Assembly: GCA_900143615.1 (NCBI GenBank)
Contig: FREU01000001.1
Location: 582,767 to 646,766, forward strand
Direction of reading: 5' to 3'
DNA length: 64,000 bases
Source: Rhodobacteraceae bacterium Alg231-30
GTDB lineage: Bacteria > Pseudomonadota > Alphaproteobacteria > Rhodobacterales > Rhodobacteraceae
In this document: in pieces, positions 9,048 to 17,307 of the stretch
How positions within the stretch are numbered: position 1 is the first letter of the stretch
Layout of the letters: every line of letters starts with the position of its first letter
Notes under the pieces: model-generated
Told to the model about the DNA's origin: nothing
The model's input: only the letters and a program-made list of their open reading frames with translations
Database searches by the model: none
Position numbers and translations under genes: made by a program

Positions 9048-9799
9048 TCAGTGAAACGACAATAAATGCTTATCTAAATGGACGTTTGAACATTGAGCAG
9101 CCGTCACGGGGGTACCGTGCTGGCGTAGACCCTGTGTTGCTTGCAGCCGCAGTGCCTGCGCAGCCTGGTGAGCACGTTCTTGAGTTGGGGTGTGGAGTCG
9201 GTACGGCGCTTTTCTGCTTAGGTGTGCGTGTTGCTGCCCTAAAGCTATGTGGCGTGGAAATACAGAGTACTTATGCGGCTCTGGCGCGCCGGAACGCAGC
9301 GGCTAACAATCTGCAGGCTGATATTGTGTCAGCGGATCTAAATTCTCTCCCGGATGAGATACGTCAGCACCAATTCAGCCATGTGTTTGCAAATCCCCCG
9401 TATTTTGATCGTAGCGCAAGCACACGTGCGATGGAGCGTGGACGGGAAGTTGCGATGGGAGAGGGAACACCCTTGACCTCGTGGGTGGAGGTGGCCGCGC
9501 GACGATTGGCTCCCAAAGGCACGGCGACCTTTATTCATCGCGCAGAGCGATTGCCTGATCTTTTATCTGCGATGTCGGGGCAACTGGGGTCAATTCAAGT
9601 GCTTCCCTTGCAGGCCCGCGTGGGGCGAGATGCCGGGCTGGTTCTTGTGCGTGGGCGCAAAGCCGGAAAGGCGGATTTCCGTCTTCATGCTCCTGTTTTG
9701 ATGCATGTTGGCGCCGTGCACGATGGGGACCGGGAAAGCTATACGACTCAGATTCGTGACGTGTTGCGTCATGGAGCTCCCTTGGCTTTTTCGAGATGA
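9044..9799 (+). CDS. Class I SAM-dependent methyltransferase, TrmN6-like
   Basis: The 251-residue protein carries the SAM-binding motif VLELGCGVGTALF at residues 45-57 and the catalytic NPPY motif at residues 117-120, typical of N6-adenine methyltransferases. The closest general match is the family of tRNA1(Val) adenine-37 N6-methyltransferases. The exact target (tRNA, rRNA or protein) cannot be fixed from sequence. It starts with GTG overlapping the DUF2007 stop. Confidence 0.85.
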   Translation: MISETTINAYLNGRLNIEQPSRGYRAGVDPVLLAAAVPAQPGEHVLELGCGVGTALFCLGVRVAALKLCGVEIQSTYAALARRNAAANNLQADIVSADLNSLPDEIRQHQFSHVFANPPYFDRSASTRAMERGREVAMGEGTPLTSWVEVAARRLAPKGTATFIHRAERLPDLLSAMSGQLGSIQVLPLQARVGRDAGLVLVRGRKAGKADFRLHAPVLMHVGAVHDGDRESYTTQIRDVLRHGAPLAFSR

Positions 9800-10031
9800 C
9801 ACAATTTCGGTCAGTTCGGTGCCGGAATTCTCAGTTTTCTTGGGCATTATGCGAAATTCTAGTGAATTCTGGTAGTTGCATGCAATGCAGAGGCTTTTAC
9901 TCAGCCATTCATCTGCGACGCTTTGCCTAATGCAGTGCAAGAACGCCAATTCAGAGCAATCTGCGCGTGACAGTTCTATGAAATTATGCTGCACTGTTGG
10001 TGTTTCTATTCACTTTGAGAGGAGTACAACG

Positions 10032-10196
10032 ATGAGCGTAAGCGCGCACCTGGAAGAACTAAAGCGAAAGCATGAAGCCCTCTCCGAGCAAGTTGCTCAC
10101 GAACAACGTTCCCCGGGATCGAGCGATATAGACATCGCTGAAATGAAGAAGCAAAAGCTAAAGCTCAAGGAAGAAATAACGCGATTATCAGTGTGA
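10032..10196 (+). CDS. DUF465 (YdcH-like) small helical protein
   Basis: A 54-residue protein predicted to be entirely helical: MSVSAHLEELKRKHEALSEQ, then charged heptads ending KKQKLKLKEEITRLSV. The spacing and composition match the YdcH/DUF465 family, whose role is unknown. The start is supported by a strong GAGAGGAG ribosome site. The gap upstream (9800-10031, 232 bases) shows no other gene that I can support. It ends directly against the convergent EamA gene, with adjacent stop codons. Confidence 0.8.
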   Translation: MSVSAHLEELKRKHEALSEQVAHEQRSPGSSDIDIAEMKKQKLKLKEEITRLSV

Positions 10197-11060
10197 TCAT
10201 GCGTTAAGGCTCGCGCGTGCTGCAAGTACAGCGCCACCTGTGATCAACAACGTCGCTGCGCCAAGAGACCAGCTTGGAGCAGCGATGCCGAAGGCTACAA
10301 GAACAAGGGTTGATAGCAACGGGGCCGCATATGATGCGGTGCCTAAAAGCTGTATGTCTCCACGTTTGACGCCAACATCCCAGACATAAAACGCCAAGCC
10401 CACAGGCCCGAGGCCAAGCGCGATTGCGCTGCCCCAGCCAGTGATACCTTGGGGCCAGACCGTGTCTTCCAGCATGAGATGGGTTATGGCGGACAGCACA
10501 GCCGTTGCCACACAAAACACGGCAACAGACGCGGTTGGTACATTGCCAAAACGGCGCGAGAGCACGGAGTAGCTTGACCAAGTCAACGCGCAGGCCAGCG
10601 CCAACAAATACCCCGATAGGTTTTCTTGATTAAAGCCTGTGCCGCCACCCGCGATGATGAGAGCCGCACCACCAAAACCGCATAGGGCACCTAGCAAATG
10701 CCCCGCGCGCAGGGTCTCACCGGGGAGGAGCCCGGAAAGCAGAACGATCAGCAAGGGCCAGAGGTAGGCGATCAAACCGGCCTCTGCCGCGGGCGCAAGG
10801 CGAAGTGCGCTGAAATACAGCGCATGATAGCCAAAGAGCCCGATCGTCCCTAAGACATAGACATACCACGGCACTTGTTTCAGTAGCTTCAACCCACCTG
10901 TACGTGCGGTCCATACAAGACCAATGGCGCCACCAATGGTGAAACAGATCGCGTTTAACAAGAGCGGCGGGGTAGGCGCGGTTCCGACGGTAAACAGCGC
11001 GAGCAGTGCCCACAAAAGAACGGCGACAAATCCGATTGCCGTGGCATTGTTACGAGTCAT
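10197..11060 (-). CDS. EamA/DMT-family transporter, YddG-like
   Basis: The 287-residue protein has about ten hydrophobic segments arranged as two EamA halves. The N-terminus MTRNNATAIGFVAVLLWALLA and the segment AYLWPLLIVLLS resemble the YddG aromatic amino-acid exporter. It is therefore a likely inner-membrane efflux carrier of amino acids or similar metabolites; substrate unknown. Its start overlaps the stop of the LysR gene by four bases (ATGA), suggesting regulator and exporter share a transcript. Confidence 0.85.
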   Translation of the reverse strand: MTRNNATAIGFVAVLLWALLALFTVGTAPTPPLLLNAICFTIGGAIGLVWTARTGGLKLLKQVPWYVYVLGTIGLFGYHALYFSALRLAPAAEAGLIAYLWPLLIVLLSGLLPGETLRAGHLLGALCGFGGAALIIAGGGTGFNQENLSGYLLALACALTWSSYSVLSRRFGNVPTASVAVFCVATAVLSAITHLMLEDTVWPQGITGWGSAIALGLGPVGLAFYVWDVGVKRGDIQLLGTASYAAPLLSTLVLVAFGIAAPSWSLGAATLLITGGAVLAARASLNA

Positions 11061-12007
11061 TTGTCGGGGATGTCCTCAATATGTGTCAGGGTTAGTGCTT
11101 CGGTAACAGACGCCGTTCTTTCGATCTCTGCAAGGATCCATTTCCGCAGGGCCAAGATGCTTGGACGGTTTTCGGCTCCTGCTAGACACAGGAACCGAAA
11201 ACCGGCTTGTAGCCAGATGCCGGTTCCGTAGGGGGCGACCAAGCGGCCGTCGTGCAGGTCTTTGACGACAAGCGCTCGGCGCCCAAGGGCAACGCCCGCA
11301 CCAGCGAGCGCAGCATCGATGGCATGATCCGCTCCGGAAAAGCGGGGGCCGTGGCTGGTGTCGACATCTACCTGCATCATACGACACCATGCCGCCCAAT
11401 CGGCGCGGGGAGTCAGGAACTCGATGGATTCGTCGTGGATCAGTGTTGCATTGCATAGGCTTTCTGGCGTCGGGTATCGGTCTGCAAGTTCCGGTAGCAT
11501 GACGGGTGTTACCCATTCCATCGACAGGGGGTGCGACCACAGTCCTGGGTCTTGTTTGTTCACCCCAAAGCGCACCGCCACATCCACTTCGTCCCGGGTA
11601 AAATCTAGCGCTCGAAGAGAGGCTGAGAAGCGCAGGTCAATTTCGGGGTGCGCGCGCGCAAATTCGTAGAAACGAGGGGCCATCCATTTTGCGGTAAAGG
11701 CCGGACCTGCGGTGACGGTCAGCGTGTTGGAATTGGTCTGCCGCACTGCGTTTTTCCAGGCCGCGTTTAGGGCATCAAAGCCGTCGTGCATGCCGGGTGC
11801 GAGGGACTTTCCTGATGCGGTAAGGCTGACAGCACGGTTTAGGCGATGAAACAAAGGTGTGCCGAGCTGCTCTTCAAGCGACTTTATTTGAAAAGAAAGG
11901 GCGGCTGGGGTGACGAATAACTCTGCCGCCGCCTTGGCAAAGGACATATGTCGCGCGGCAGCTTCAAAGGCGCGCAATGCAGTGAGCGGGGGGAGGCGAT
12001 CTGTCAT
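11057..12007 (-). CDS. LysR-family transcriptional regulator, GcvA-like
   Basis: The 316-residue protein begins [20 protein letters not shown] with a winged helix-turn-helix (SFAKAAAELFVTPAALSFQIKSLEEQLG) and a periplasmic-binding-protein-like effector domain, as in GcvA-type regulators. The start at 12007 is set by homology; the frame is open a further 105 bases. It diverges from the 52-aa gene at 12124 across 116 AT-rich bases, a usual place for LysR autoregulation and target control, and it overlaps the downstream exporter gene. Confidence 0.88.
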   Translation of the reverse strand: MTDRLPPLTALRAFEAAARHMSFAKAAAELFVTPAALSFQIKSLEEQLGTPLFHRLNRAVSLTASGKSLAPGMHDGFDALNAAWKNAVRQTNSNTLTVTAGPAFTAKWMAPRFYEFARAHPEIDLRFSASLRALDFTRDEVDVAVRFGVNKQDPGLWSHPLSMEWVTPVMLPELADRYPTPESLCNATLIHDESIEFLTPRADWAAWCRMMQVDVDTSHGPRFSGADHAIDAALAGAGVALGRRALVVKDLHDGRLVAPYGTGIWLQAGFRFLCLAGAENRPSILALRKWILAEIERTASVTEALTLTHIEDIPDK

Positions 12008-12123
12008 TTCACTTAAGTACAGCTTAATTGAACTTGTGAAAAGTCTCGTTTGTAGCTTTAATTTATTCGCATCATATTGGAGACAGTTCAAATTTACTTG
12101 GTATTTATCCAAAGAGGTGCGTC

Positions 12124-12282
12124 ATGATCGAAACTGCTCACAACCCGAGAATTGCGCAGGCTTTTGCCGATGCACATGCCGAACGCGGCCGCGCCTTTGC
12201 CAAGGCTTGGAAATGGATTACCGGTAAGAAAGACGTTCCGCTGCACCATTTGGGACTTACGGAACAGTCCCGCTGCGCCTGA
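12124..12282 (+). CDS. Small basic protein of unknown function
   Basis: A 52-residue frame starts MIETAHNPRIAQAFADAHAE and has a tryptophan-containing core AFAKAWKWITGKKDVPL. I recall similar short proteins in Rhodobacteraceae but know no function. Support comes from its position, divergent from the LysR gene, and from a good Rho-independent terminator 28 bases after its stop. No strong ribosome site is visible (GAGGTGCGTC precedes the ATG). Confidence 0.6.
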   Translation: MIETAHNPRIAQAFADAHAERGRAFAKAWKWITGKKDVPLHHLGLTEQSRCA

Positions 12283-12309
12283 GCCTTCAAGCACTTACGG
12301 GACTAAAGC

Positions 12310-12340
12310 AAAAGGGCCAGTCAAAGCGACCGGCCCTTTT
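12310..12340. terminator. Rho-independent terminator, probably bidirectional
   Basis: The stem AAAAGGGCC pairs with GGCCCTTTT, and inside it GTC pairs with GAC around an AAAGC loop. On the plus strand it is followed by TAGTTTTT and would end the 52-aa gene. Its A-rich left side gives a T-run on the minus strand, so it could also end phaB transcription, whose stop lies at 12361. Confidence 0.85.
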
Positions 12341-12360
12341 AGTTTTTCTGCGGTCAATAA

Positions 12361-13083
12361 TTAGACGAAGAACTGCGCACCGTTCGCCGAAATTGTCGAG
12401 CCGTTGATGAAGCCCGCATCGTCAGAAGCAAGGAATTTCACGCAACGTGCGATTTCGCTAGGCTCGCCCAAACGGCCAGCAGGGATACCTGCTACGATCT
12501 TGTCACGCACCGCTTCTGGGATGGCCATGACCATTTCAGTTGCAATGTAGCCGGGGCAAATCGCGTTGGCGGTGATGCCGGCGCGCGCGCCTTCTTGAGC
12601 CAATGATTTTACAATGCCCAGATCACCGGCTTTGGTAGCGGCATAGTTTACCTGTGCAAACTGACCCTTTTGACCGTTGATCGAAGAGATCACGATAATA
12701 CGGCCAAACTTGCGCTCGCGCATGCCAGGCCAGACCGGATGTACGGTGTTAAAAACACCTGTGAGGTTGGTGTCGATGACTTCGTTCCACTGACCCGGGG
12801 TCATTTTGTGAAATGGAGCATCGCGGGTGATGCCGGCGTTTGCCACAACTACATCGATTGGACCAAGGTCTGCCTCAACTTGGGCAATACCCGCGGCCGA
12901 TGCTTCATAATCCGCGACGTTCCATTTGTATGTCTTGATGCCGGTTTCAGCTGTGAAAGCCGCCGCCTTTTCATCGTTTCCGGCATAGGTTGCAGCAACT
13001 TCAAAGCCGTCGGCTTTGAGTTCCTTAGAAATTGCTTCCCCGATGCCGCGGCTACCGCCAGTGACGAGCGCTACTCTTGCCAT
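12361..13083 (-). CDS. phaB: Acetoacetyl-CoA reductase PhaB
   Basis: The 240-residue short-chain dehydrogenase has the NADPH-binding motif GGSRGIG at residues 9-15, NAG at 82-84, and the catalytic Ser133/134, Tyr147 and Lys151 (NYAATK). It reduces acetoacetyl-CoA to (R)-3-hydroxybutyryl-CoA for polyhydroxybutyrate and, in this lineage, for the ethylmalonyl-CoA pathway. The start at 13083 follows a strong GGAGGAAATC site. It lies downstream of phaA on the same strand, but a strong terminator and a PhaR-like palindrome lie between them, so it probably has its own promoter. Confidence 0.95.
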   Translation of the reverse strand: MARVALVTGGSRGIGEAISKELKADGFEVAATYAGNDEKAAAFTAETGIKTYKWNVADYEASAAGIAQVEADLGPIDVVVANAGITRDAPFHKMTPGQWNEVIDTNLTGVFNTVHPVWPGMRERKFGRIIVISSINGQKGQFAQVNYAATKAGDLGIVKSLAQEGARAGITANAICPGYIATEMVMAIPEAVRDKIVAGIPAGRLGEPSEIARCVKFLASDDAGFINGSTISANGAQFFV

Positions 13084-13168
13084 GATTTCCTCCAATTCCA
13101 CAAGTTGTGTTGGTAACTCTGTTACGCAATTAAGTGATGATGCGCAATATTGTTGCGCTAATAAATTT

Positions 13169-13179
13169 CTGCATTGCAG
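13169..13179. promoter_or_regulatory. PhaR-type operator candidate upstream of phaB
   Basis: CTGC-ATT-GCAG is an exact match to the CTGC-N3-GCAG palindrome that I recall being reported for PhaR, the polyhydroxybutyrate-responsive repressor of Rhodobacter and Paracoccus. It lies about 86 bases upstream of the phaB start and is flanked by further TGC-rich sequence (TTTGCAGC, TTTGCTG). A second inverted repeat, GCGCAA-N5-TTGCGC on the minus strand, lies at 13142-13158. Confidence 0.6.
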
Positions 13180-13218
13180 CTTTCTTTGCAGCTTTTGCTG
13201 AAAATCTCCCTGAAAAAA

Positions 13219-13240
13219 AGGGCGCCTAATTCGGCGCCCT
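13219..13240 (-). terminator. Rho-independent terminator after phaA
   Basis: On the minus strand the 8-bp stem AGGGCGCC pairs with GGCGCCCT around a 6-base loop and is followed by seven T. It begins about 29 bases after the phaA stop codon and should end or attenuate transcription before phaB. Confidence 0.9.
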
Positions 13241-13268
13241 AGATCGTCTCTATACGAGGGCGCAGGGT

Positions 13269-14447
13269 TTATGGGCGCTCAAGGCACATGGCCACACCCA
13301 TTCCACCACCGATGCAAAGCGTTGCGAGACCCTTCTTGGCGTCGCGACGTTTCATTTCAAAGAGCAGCGTATTCAGGATACGCGCGCCTGATGCGCCGAT
13401 CGGGTGGCCGATGGCAATTGCGCCGCCGTTCACGTTGACGATAGATGGGTCCCAACCCATGTCTTTGTTCACGGCACATGCTTGGGCGGCAAATGCTTCG
13501 TTGGCTTCAACGAGGTCCAAGTCGCCCACGGCCCAGCCAGCTTTGTCCAATGCTTTGCGAGAGGCATAGATCGGGCCAACACCCATGATGGATGGGTCCA
13601 AACCGGCTGTGGCATAAGATGCGATTCGTGCCAGTGGCTCAATGCCACGTTTCTCGGCGTCATCCGCGCTCATCAACAGTACACCAGCGGCACCGTCGTT
13701 TAGGCCTGACGCGTTGGCGGCCGTCACAGAGCCACCGTCACGCACGAAGGCCGGGCGCAGCTTTTGCATGGCGTCCATGGTTGCGCCATGGCGGATGTAT
13801 TCATCTTTGTCGACAACAATGTCGCCCTTGCGGGTTTTGATGGTGTAGGCAAAGACCTCATCATCAAATTTCCCAGCTTTTTGAGCAGCTTCTGCTTTGT
13901 TCTGAGAGGCGACGGCGAACTCATCCTGCATGTCGCGGCTGATCTGCCACTGGTTGGCAACGTTTTCAGCCGTCTGGCCCATGTGGTAACCGTTGAAGGC
14001 ATCCCAAAGACCGTCGCGGATCATCGAGTCGATGTATTTGACGTCGCCCATTTTTGTGCCAGCGCGCAGATGTGCGACATGGGGGCTAAGAGACATGTTT
14101 TCTTGGCCACCCGCGGCGACGATCGACGCATCGCCAAGTTGAATATGTTGCGCAGCCAAAGCCACAGCACGCAATCCCGAGCCACAGACCTGATTGATAC
14201 CCCAAGCGGCGCTTTCAATGGGAAGCCCAGCGTTGATGTGGGCTTGGCGCGCGGGGTTTTGACCCTGACCAGCGCTCAGCACTTGGCCGAGAATGGTTTC
14301 GGAAACTTCAGACTTCTCAATGCCTGCGCGTGCGACGATGGCTTCCAGCATTGCGGCGCCAAGATCGTGGGCAGGTGTATTGGCGAACGAACCGCTGAAA
14401 CTTCCGACGGCGGTACGGGCTGCAGATGCGATAACTACGTTGGTCAT
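13269..14447 (-). CDS. phaA: Acetyl-CoA C-acetyltransferase (beta-ketothiolase) PhaA
   Basis: The 392-residue thiolase has the nucleophile Cys88 in NQVCGSG, His348 in GHPIGASG and the second catalytic Cys378 in LCIGGGMG. It condenses two acetyl-CoA to acetoacetyl-CoA in the cytoplasm, the first step of both polyhydroxybutyrate synthesis and the ethylmalonyl-CoA pathway. It precedes phaB on the same strand. Two near-identical palindromes lie 45 and 98 bases upstream of its start and are likely operators. Confidence 0.95.
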   Translation of the reverse strand: MTNVVIASAARTAVGSFSGSFANTPAHDLGAAMLEAIVARAGIEKSEVSETILGQVLSAGQGQNPARQAHINAGLPIESAAWGINQVCGSGLRAVALAAQHIQLGDASIVAAGGQENMSLSPHVAHLRAGTKMGDVKYIDSMIRDGLWDAFNGYHMGQTAENVANQWQISRDMQDEFAVASQNKAEAAQKAGKFDDEVFAYTIKTRKGDIVVDKDEYIRHGATMDAMQKLRPAFVRDGGSVTAANASGLNDGAAGVLLMSADDAEKRGIEPLARIASYATAGLDPSIMGVGPIYASRKALDKAGWAVGDLDLVEANEAFAAQACAVNKDMGWDPSIVNVNGGAIAIGHPIGASGARILNTLLFEMKRRDAKKGLATLCIGGGMGVAMCLERP

Positions 14448-14491
14448 ATAATGGATCCTCTACCAGATGACTGGCCAAATATTTCCCGCTT

Positions 14492-14507
14492 TTGCCGCGG
14501 GCGGCAA
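14492..14507. promoter_or_regulatory. Palindrome 1 upstream of phaA
   Basis: TTGCCGC-GG-GCGGCAA is a 7-bp perfect inverted repeat 45 bases upstream of the phaA start. It resembles the TGC-rich palindromes attributed to PhaR, with symmetrical changes (CCGC/GCGG for CTGC/GCAG), and repeats at 14545. Its role is inferred. Confidence 0.5.
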
Positions 14508-14544
14508 GGCGAAAGGCTACGCTTCCGTAGGGTCAATACCGTAT

Positions 14545-14561
14545 TTGCCGCACTGCGGCAA
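14545..14561. promoter_or_regulatory. Palindrome 2 upstream of phaA
   Basis: TTGCCGC-ACT-GCGGCAA repeats the arms of the palindrome at 14492, with a 3-base centre, 53 bases further upstream. It lies between phaA and the end of the EAL gene, so it might also be a hairpin downstream of that gene, but no T-run follows. Confidence 0.45.
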
Positions 14562-14599
14562 TGGGGAGGGTGTTTCTACCTATGATTGGGGGAACACAA

Positions 14600-15445
14600 T
14601 CAGGCTGCGAAGGTCTTTTTGGTTTTCTTTTTCCAAGGCGGGGTGATCGTTGGTGCGCCGCAAGCGAACCCTTGAAGGCAGTCAAAACCAAGGTCGGTGA
14701 GGACCTTGGCATCCGCGGGGCTTTCGACCCGACTGGCAACTGTGTGCATCTCAAATCGGTGGGCAATCGCGGCAACCGCGCTGGCCAAGACCTGATTTGC
14801 AGCATCTGATGCGATGTCTTGGCTAAAACTGCCGTGAAGCTTGACGATGTCAAAGTCGAAATCGCGAAAGACGCTGAGCGAGCTTAGGCCTGAACCATAG
14901 TCATCCAGAGCAAAAGAGATCCCTTCGATTTGAAACTCTTCCATGAATCCGCGCACAATATCAGGCACTTGCATCACAGATTTCTCCGAAATCTCAAGTA
15001 TTAAGCGGTCGGTGATGTTGTCGCTGGAAGCAAGGCCACGTCTGAGGGCGTTGAGCCATGGAGCATAGCCGATAGAGCGCGCGGACATATTAAGAGACAG
15101 GCGAAGGTTCTTTTGTTTTGCGAGTGTTTCGAGGCCCAGCTCAAGGGAAAGGCAGTCAAGCTCGCGCCCCAGTTCGTTGTCTTCGACAGCTGACATAAAA
15201 TCCTTGGCGGGAATAATGCGCCCTGTTTCATCTAGAACTCGAATAAGCCCTTCGTAAAATGCAGGATGTTGTGCGCCTGTGGCTTGCACAACCGGTTGAT
15301 ATGCCAACATAACCTGCTTGTGCGAAATGGCTTCGCGCACCATGTCCAGAGTTGCTGAATCTCGACGGTCCAGTGCATAGGTAAGAGGGGTGCGCTGTTC
15401 GCGGGGGGATCCGACCTTGCGATTCTTTTTGCGTACGTTTTTCAT
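14600..15445 (-). CDS. EAL-domain protein, possibly catalytically impaired
   Basis: The 281-residue protein is a single EAL domain with a basic N-terminal tail and no sensor domain. Catalytic positions kept are Glu65 (EGL in place of EAL), Asn119, Glu151, Asp181-Asp182, Lys202 and Gln258. The usual KxD aspartate is His204, and the AEGVE position reads ASRVE with Ser238. Active EAL proteins hydrolyse cyclic di-GMP; the replaced metal and base residues suggest weak or no activity, perhaps a binding or effector role. The start at 15445 has GGATCAAAC upstream; an ATG at 15475 lacks such a site. Confidence 0.85.
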   Translation of the reverse strand: MKNVRKKNRKVGSPREQRTPLTYALDRRDSATLDMVREAISHKQVMLAYQPVVQATGAQHPAFYEGLIRVLDETGRIIPAKDFMSAVEDNELGRELDCLSLELGLETLAKQKNLRLSLNMSARSIGYAPWLNALRRGLASSDNITDRLILEISEKSVMQVPDIVRGFMEEFQIEGISFALDDYGSGLSSLSVFRDFDFDIVKLHGSFSQDIASDAANQVLASAVAAIAHRFEMHTVASRVESPADAKVLTDLGFDCLQGFACGAPTITPPWKKKTKKTFAA

Positions 15446-15560
15446 GTTTGATCCGGCGATAGTCCAACTTGCCATGCAAGCATAAGAGCATCACGGTGAA
15501 TCAAAGCTTAATCACATGTGTGATAGTAAATAACAGTGCGTTTCCAAATGTTTGGAAGAA

Positions 15561-15776
15561 TTACATTTTACGCATGTGACGACGTGCTTGGGAATCGCAA
15601 TTTTTCACACAAATTGCCTGACGTTCGTGTCGCGGAGTGATGGCGAACAAAACCGATCCCGCTGCGACAGAGAAAGCCAACATCGCCCAAAGTGTTGAAA
15701 TTTGGAGTAAAACAACAGCCAAGGCGGTGCTTACGACGCTCGCCAGAAAGGCGTGATTTGGACGAATAAGGTGCAT
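15561..15776 (-). CDS. Small membrane protein of unknown function
   Basis: The 71-residue product starts MHLIRPNHAF and has two hydrophobic segments at about residues 9-27 and 29-46, then a basic tail with two cysteines (CVKNC) ending RRHMRKM. No family recognised. The start is fixed by an excellent AAAGGAGGTTTCC ribosome site directly upstream. It lies between the EAL and hydroxylase genes on the same strand. Confidence 0.7.
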   Translation of the reverse strand: MHLIRPNHAFLASVVSTALAVVLLQISTLWAMLAFSVAAGSVLFAITPRHERQAICVKNCDSQARRHMRKM

Positions 15777-15876
15777 TGGAAACCTCCTTTGCGTATCTCT
15801 ATGACTAAGAGGTAAGCACGCCGCGCGTGCTTTCAACCTCTTCCGTAAAGTCAAAAAGAGGGTTTCTGTAACGCGT

Positions 15877-15903
15877 CGGTATTACGTCGGTATCGCGACG
15901 GTG
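15877..15903. repeat. Short dispersed repeat (GTATTACGTCGGTAT type), copy 1
   Basis: CGGTATTACGTCGGTAT followed by CGCGACGGTG matches 25 of 27 bases with the copy at 59029-59055. It contains an internal direct repeat TCGGTAT spaced by TACG. It lies just past the stop codon of the hydroxylase gene at 15923. Confidence 0.7.
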
Positions 15904-15922
15904 GCGATTTCGGGGTTTTGGA

Positions 15923-16852
15923 TTAGTTAAAACCGGCGGCTCCGCGGTCTTCCGGATGGTCCCGCAGATGCTCTTGCTTGATTTGGTCAGAGGTTTGCCG
16001 ACTCGAATCGTGGCTCCATCCGGGCGGGGCGAGGGCATACATCAACCTCTCTCGCAGGCTGAGACCAGGTTGGGACATGTCTTTGAATATGCCAGCCCAT
16101 TCATGAAAGGCGACCCGCAGCGGATTAAAGGTGCCAAGATTGTGCACCAGTCCAAAGTCGACCTTCTCTTCGTCCTGTTCTGGCACAAAGGTACCAAACA
16201 TCTTGTCCCAGACAATAAAGACGCCCGCGTAGTTGCAATCCAGATACCGTGCGTTGCGGCCATGATGGACGCGATGATGGCTGGGTGTGTTCATCACGGC
16301 TTCAAACCAGCGCGGCAATTTACCAATCGCCTCAGTATGGATCCAGAATTGATAGATCAGGTTGAGCCCACCAACAAACAGCACCATGGCCGGATGGAAC
16401 CCCAAAAGGATCAAAGGTGCCCGCACCACCATCATAAAGGTGAAGGTGCCGGTCCATGTCTGGCGCAGGGCGGTGGTCAGGTTGTAATGCTGAGAGGAGT
16501 GGTGGTTGACATGGCTGGCCCAGACCCAGCGGATGCGATGGCCAAAGCGATGCACCCAATAATAGCGCAAATCATCCAGTACAAAACAGAGCGCGACAAT
16601 CCACCACGAGTTGCCAAGGTCCAGCGGTGTGATGCGCCACAGAAGCATAAAAAAGCCCCAAGCGATGAATCCGAGCACAATGCCCGAGGCGACATTGCCT
16701 GCCCCCATGATCAGGGATGTGACCGCATCGCGGGTTTCATAGCGCCCGCCACGCCCTTTGATGACAATCCACGCGAGTTCAAGCGCGATGGCGGCGATGA
16801 AAAGCGGGACGGCATAGCTGACAACGTCAGGGTAGGAGAGGTGTTGCATCAT
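15923..16852 (-). CDS. Sterol desaturase / fatty acid hydroxylase family protein
   Basis: The 309-residue membrane protein has four or more hydrophobic segments and the three histidine clusters of the di-iron hydroxylase superfamily: HRFGH, HVNHH and HHRVHH, with a further HTEAIG between them. Such enzymes hydroxylate or desaturate lipids at the membrane; the substrate is not deducible. ATG 16852 follows AGGGATTTC and overlaps the stop of the upstream gene (ATGA), so the two form a unit. Confidence 0.9.
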   Translation of the reverse strand: MMQHLSYPDVVSYAVPLFIAAIALELAWIVIKGRGGRYETRDAVTSLIMGAGNVASGIVLGFIAWGFFMLLWRITPLDLGNSWWIVALCFVLDDLRYYWVHRFGHRIRWVWASHVNHHSSQHYNLTTALRQTWTGTFTFMMVVRAPLILLGFHPAMVLFVGGLNLIYQFWIHTEAIGKLPRWFEAVMNTPSHHRVHHGRNARYLDCNYAGVFIVWDKMFGTFVPEQDEEKVDFGLVHNLGTFNPLRVAFHEWAGIFKDMSQPGLSLRERLMYALAPPGWSHDSSRQTSDQIKQEHLRDHPEDRGAAGFN

Positions 16853-17238
16853 GAAATCCCTAGTGTGTTGTGCCAGATCTCTCGGTCTTGATCCGATAAA
16901 TTCACCTTTGCCTGTGGCGCACCCATGTCTGAAAACCGAATGATGAGCGCATCCGGTGTGTTGTGGTAGGTTGCGTCGCCAAGGGGACGTGCCACCGTGT
17001 CTGCACCAAAGCACCACACCAAACCAAACCCGTCCGAAAGAGCGATCAAAGCGGCCTGGTTATCTGTCGAAAGAACCGCATCGCGGGCAGACGACTGCGG
17101 GGCCTCTCGCAGCCAAGCTTGGATCGCTTGGTCGGTGTCAGCAAAGCGGCGCGGTTTGGATAAGCCAAGCAGATGCAGCGCCATAGCGATGGCGCCGATG
17201 CCAACAACCACAAGTGGCAGCAATACCTGCAACGGCAT
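16849..17238 (-). CDS. Membrane-anchored protein of unknown function
   Basis: The 129-residue protein starts MPLQVLLPLVVVGIGAIAMAL, one N-terminal membrane segment, followed by a soluble domain with ALSDGFGLVWCFGAD and LSDQDREIWHNTLG. I do not recognise the family. The start is supported by GGGGAGGACAG. It overlaps the hydroxylase start by four bases and probably works with it. Confidence 0.7.
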   Translation of the reverse strand: MPLQVLLPLVVVGIGAIAMALHLLGLSKPRRFADTDQAIQAWLREAPQSSARDAVLSTDNQAALIALSDGFGLVWCFGADTVARPLGDATYHNTPDALIIRFSDMGAPQAKVNLSDQDREIWHNTLGIS

Positions 17239-17307
17239 GATCTCTGTCCTCCCCACCCCAAGTGAACGGGAGACAGGCACGCGATGTCAAAGGTGGCGTT
17301 GCGTCAA

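Noticed and set aside
9590..9994. A 134-codon frame on the minus strand over the DUF465 upstream region.
   Set aside because: It overlaps the methyltransferase gene, has no ribosome site and shows no recognisable sequence.
15956..16891. A 311-codon open frame on the plus strand.
   Set aside because: It is antisense to the hydroxylase gene, which has clear histidine boxes; the antisense product has no recognisable motif.
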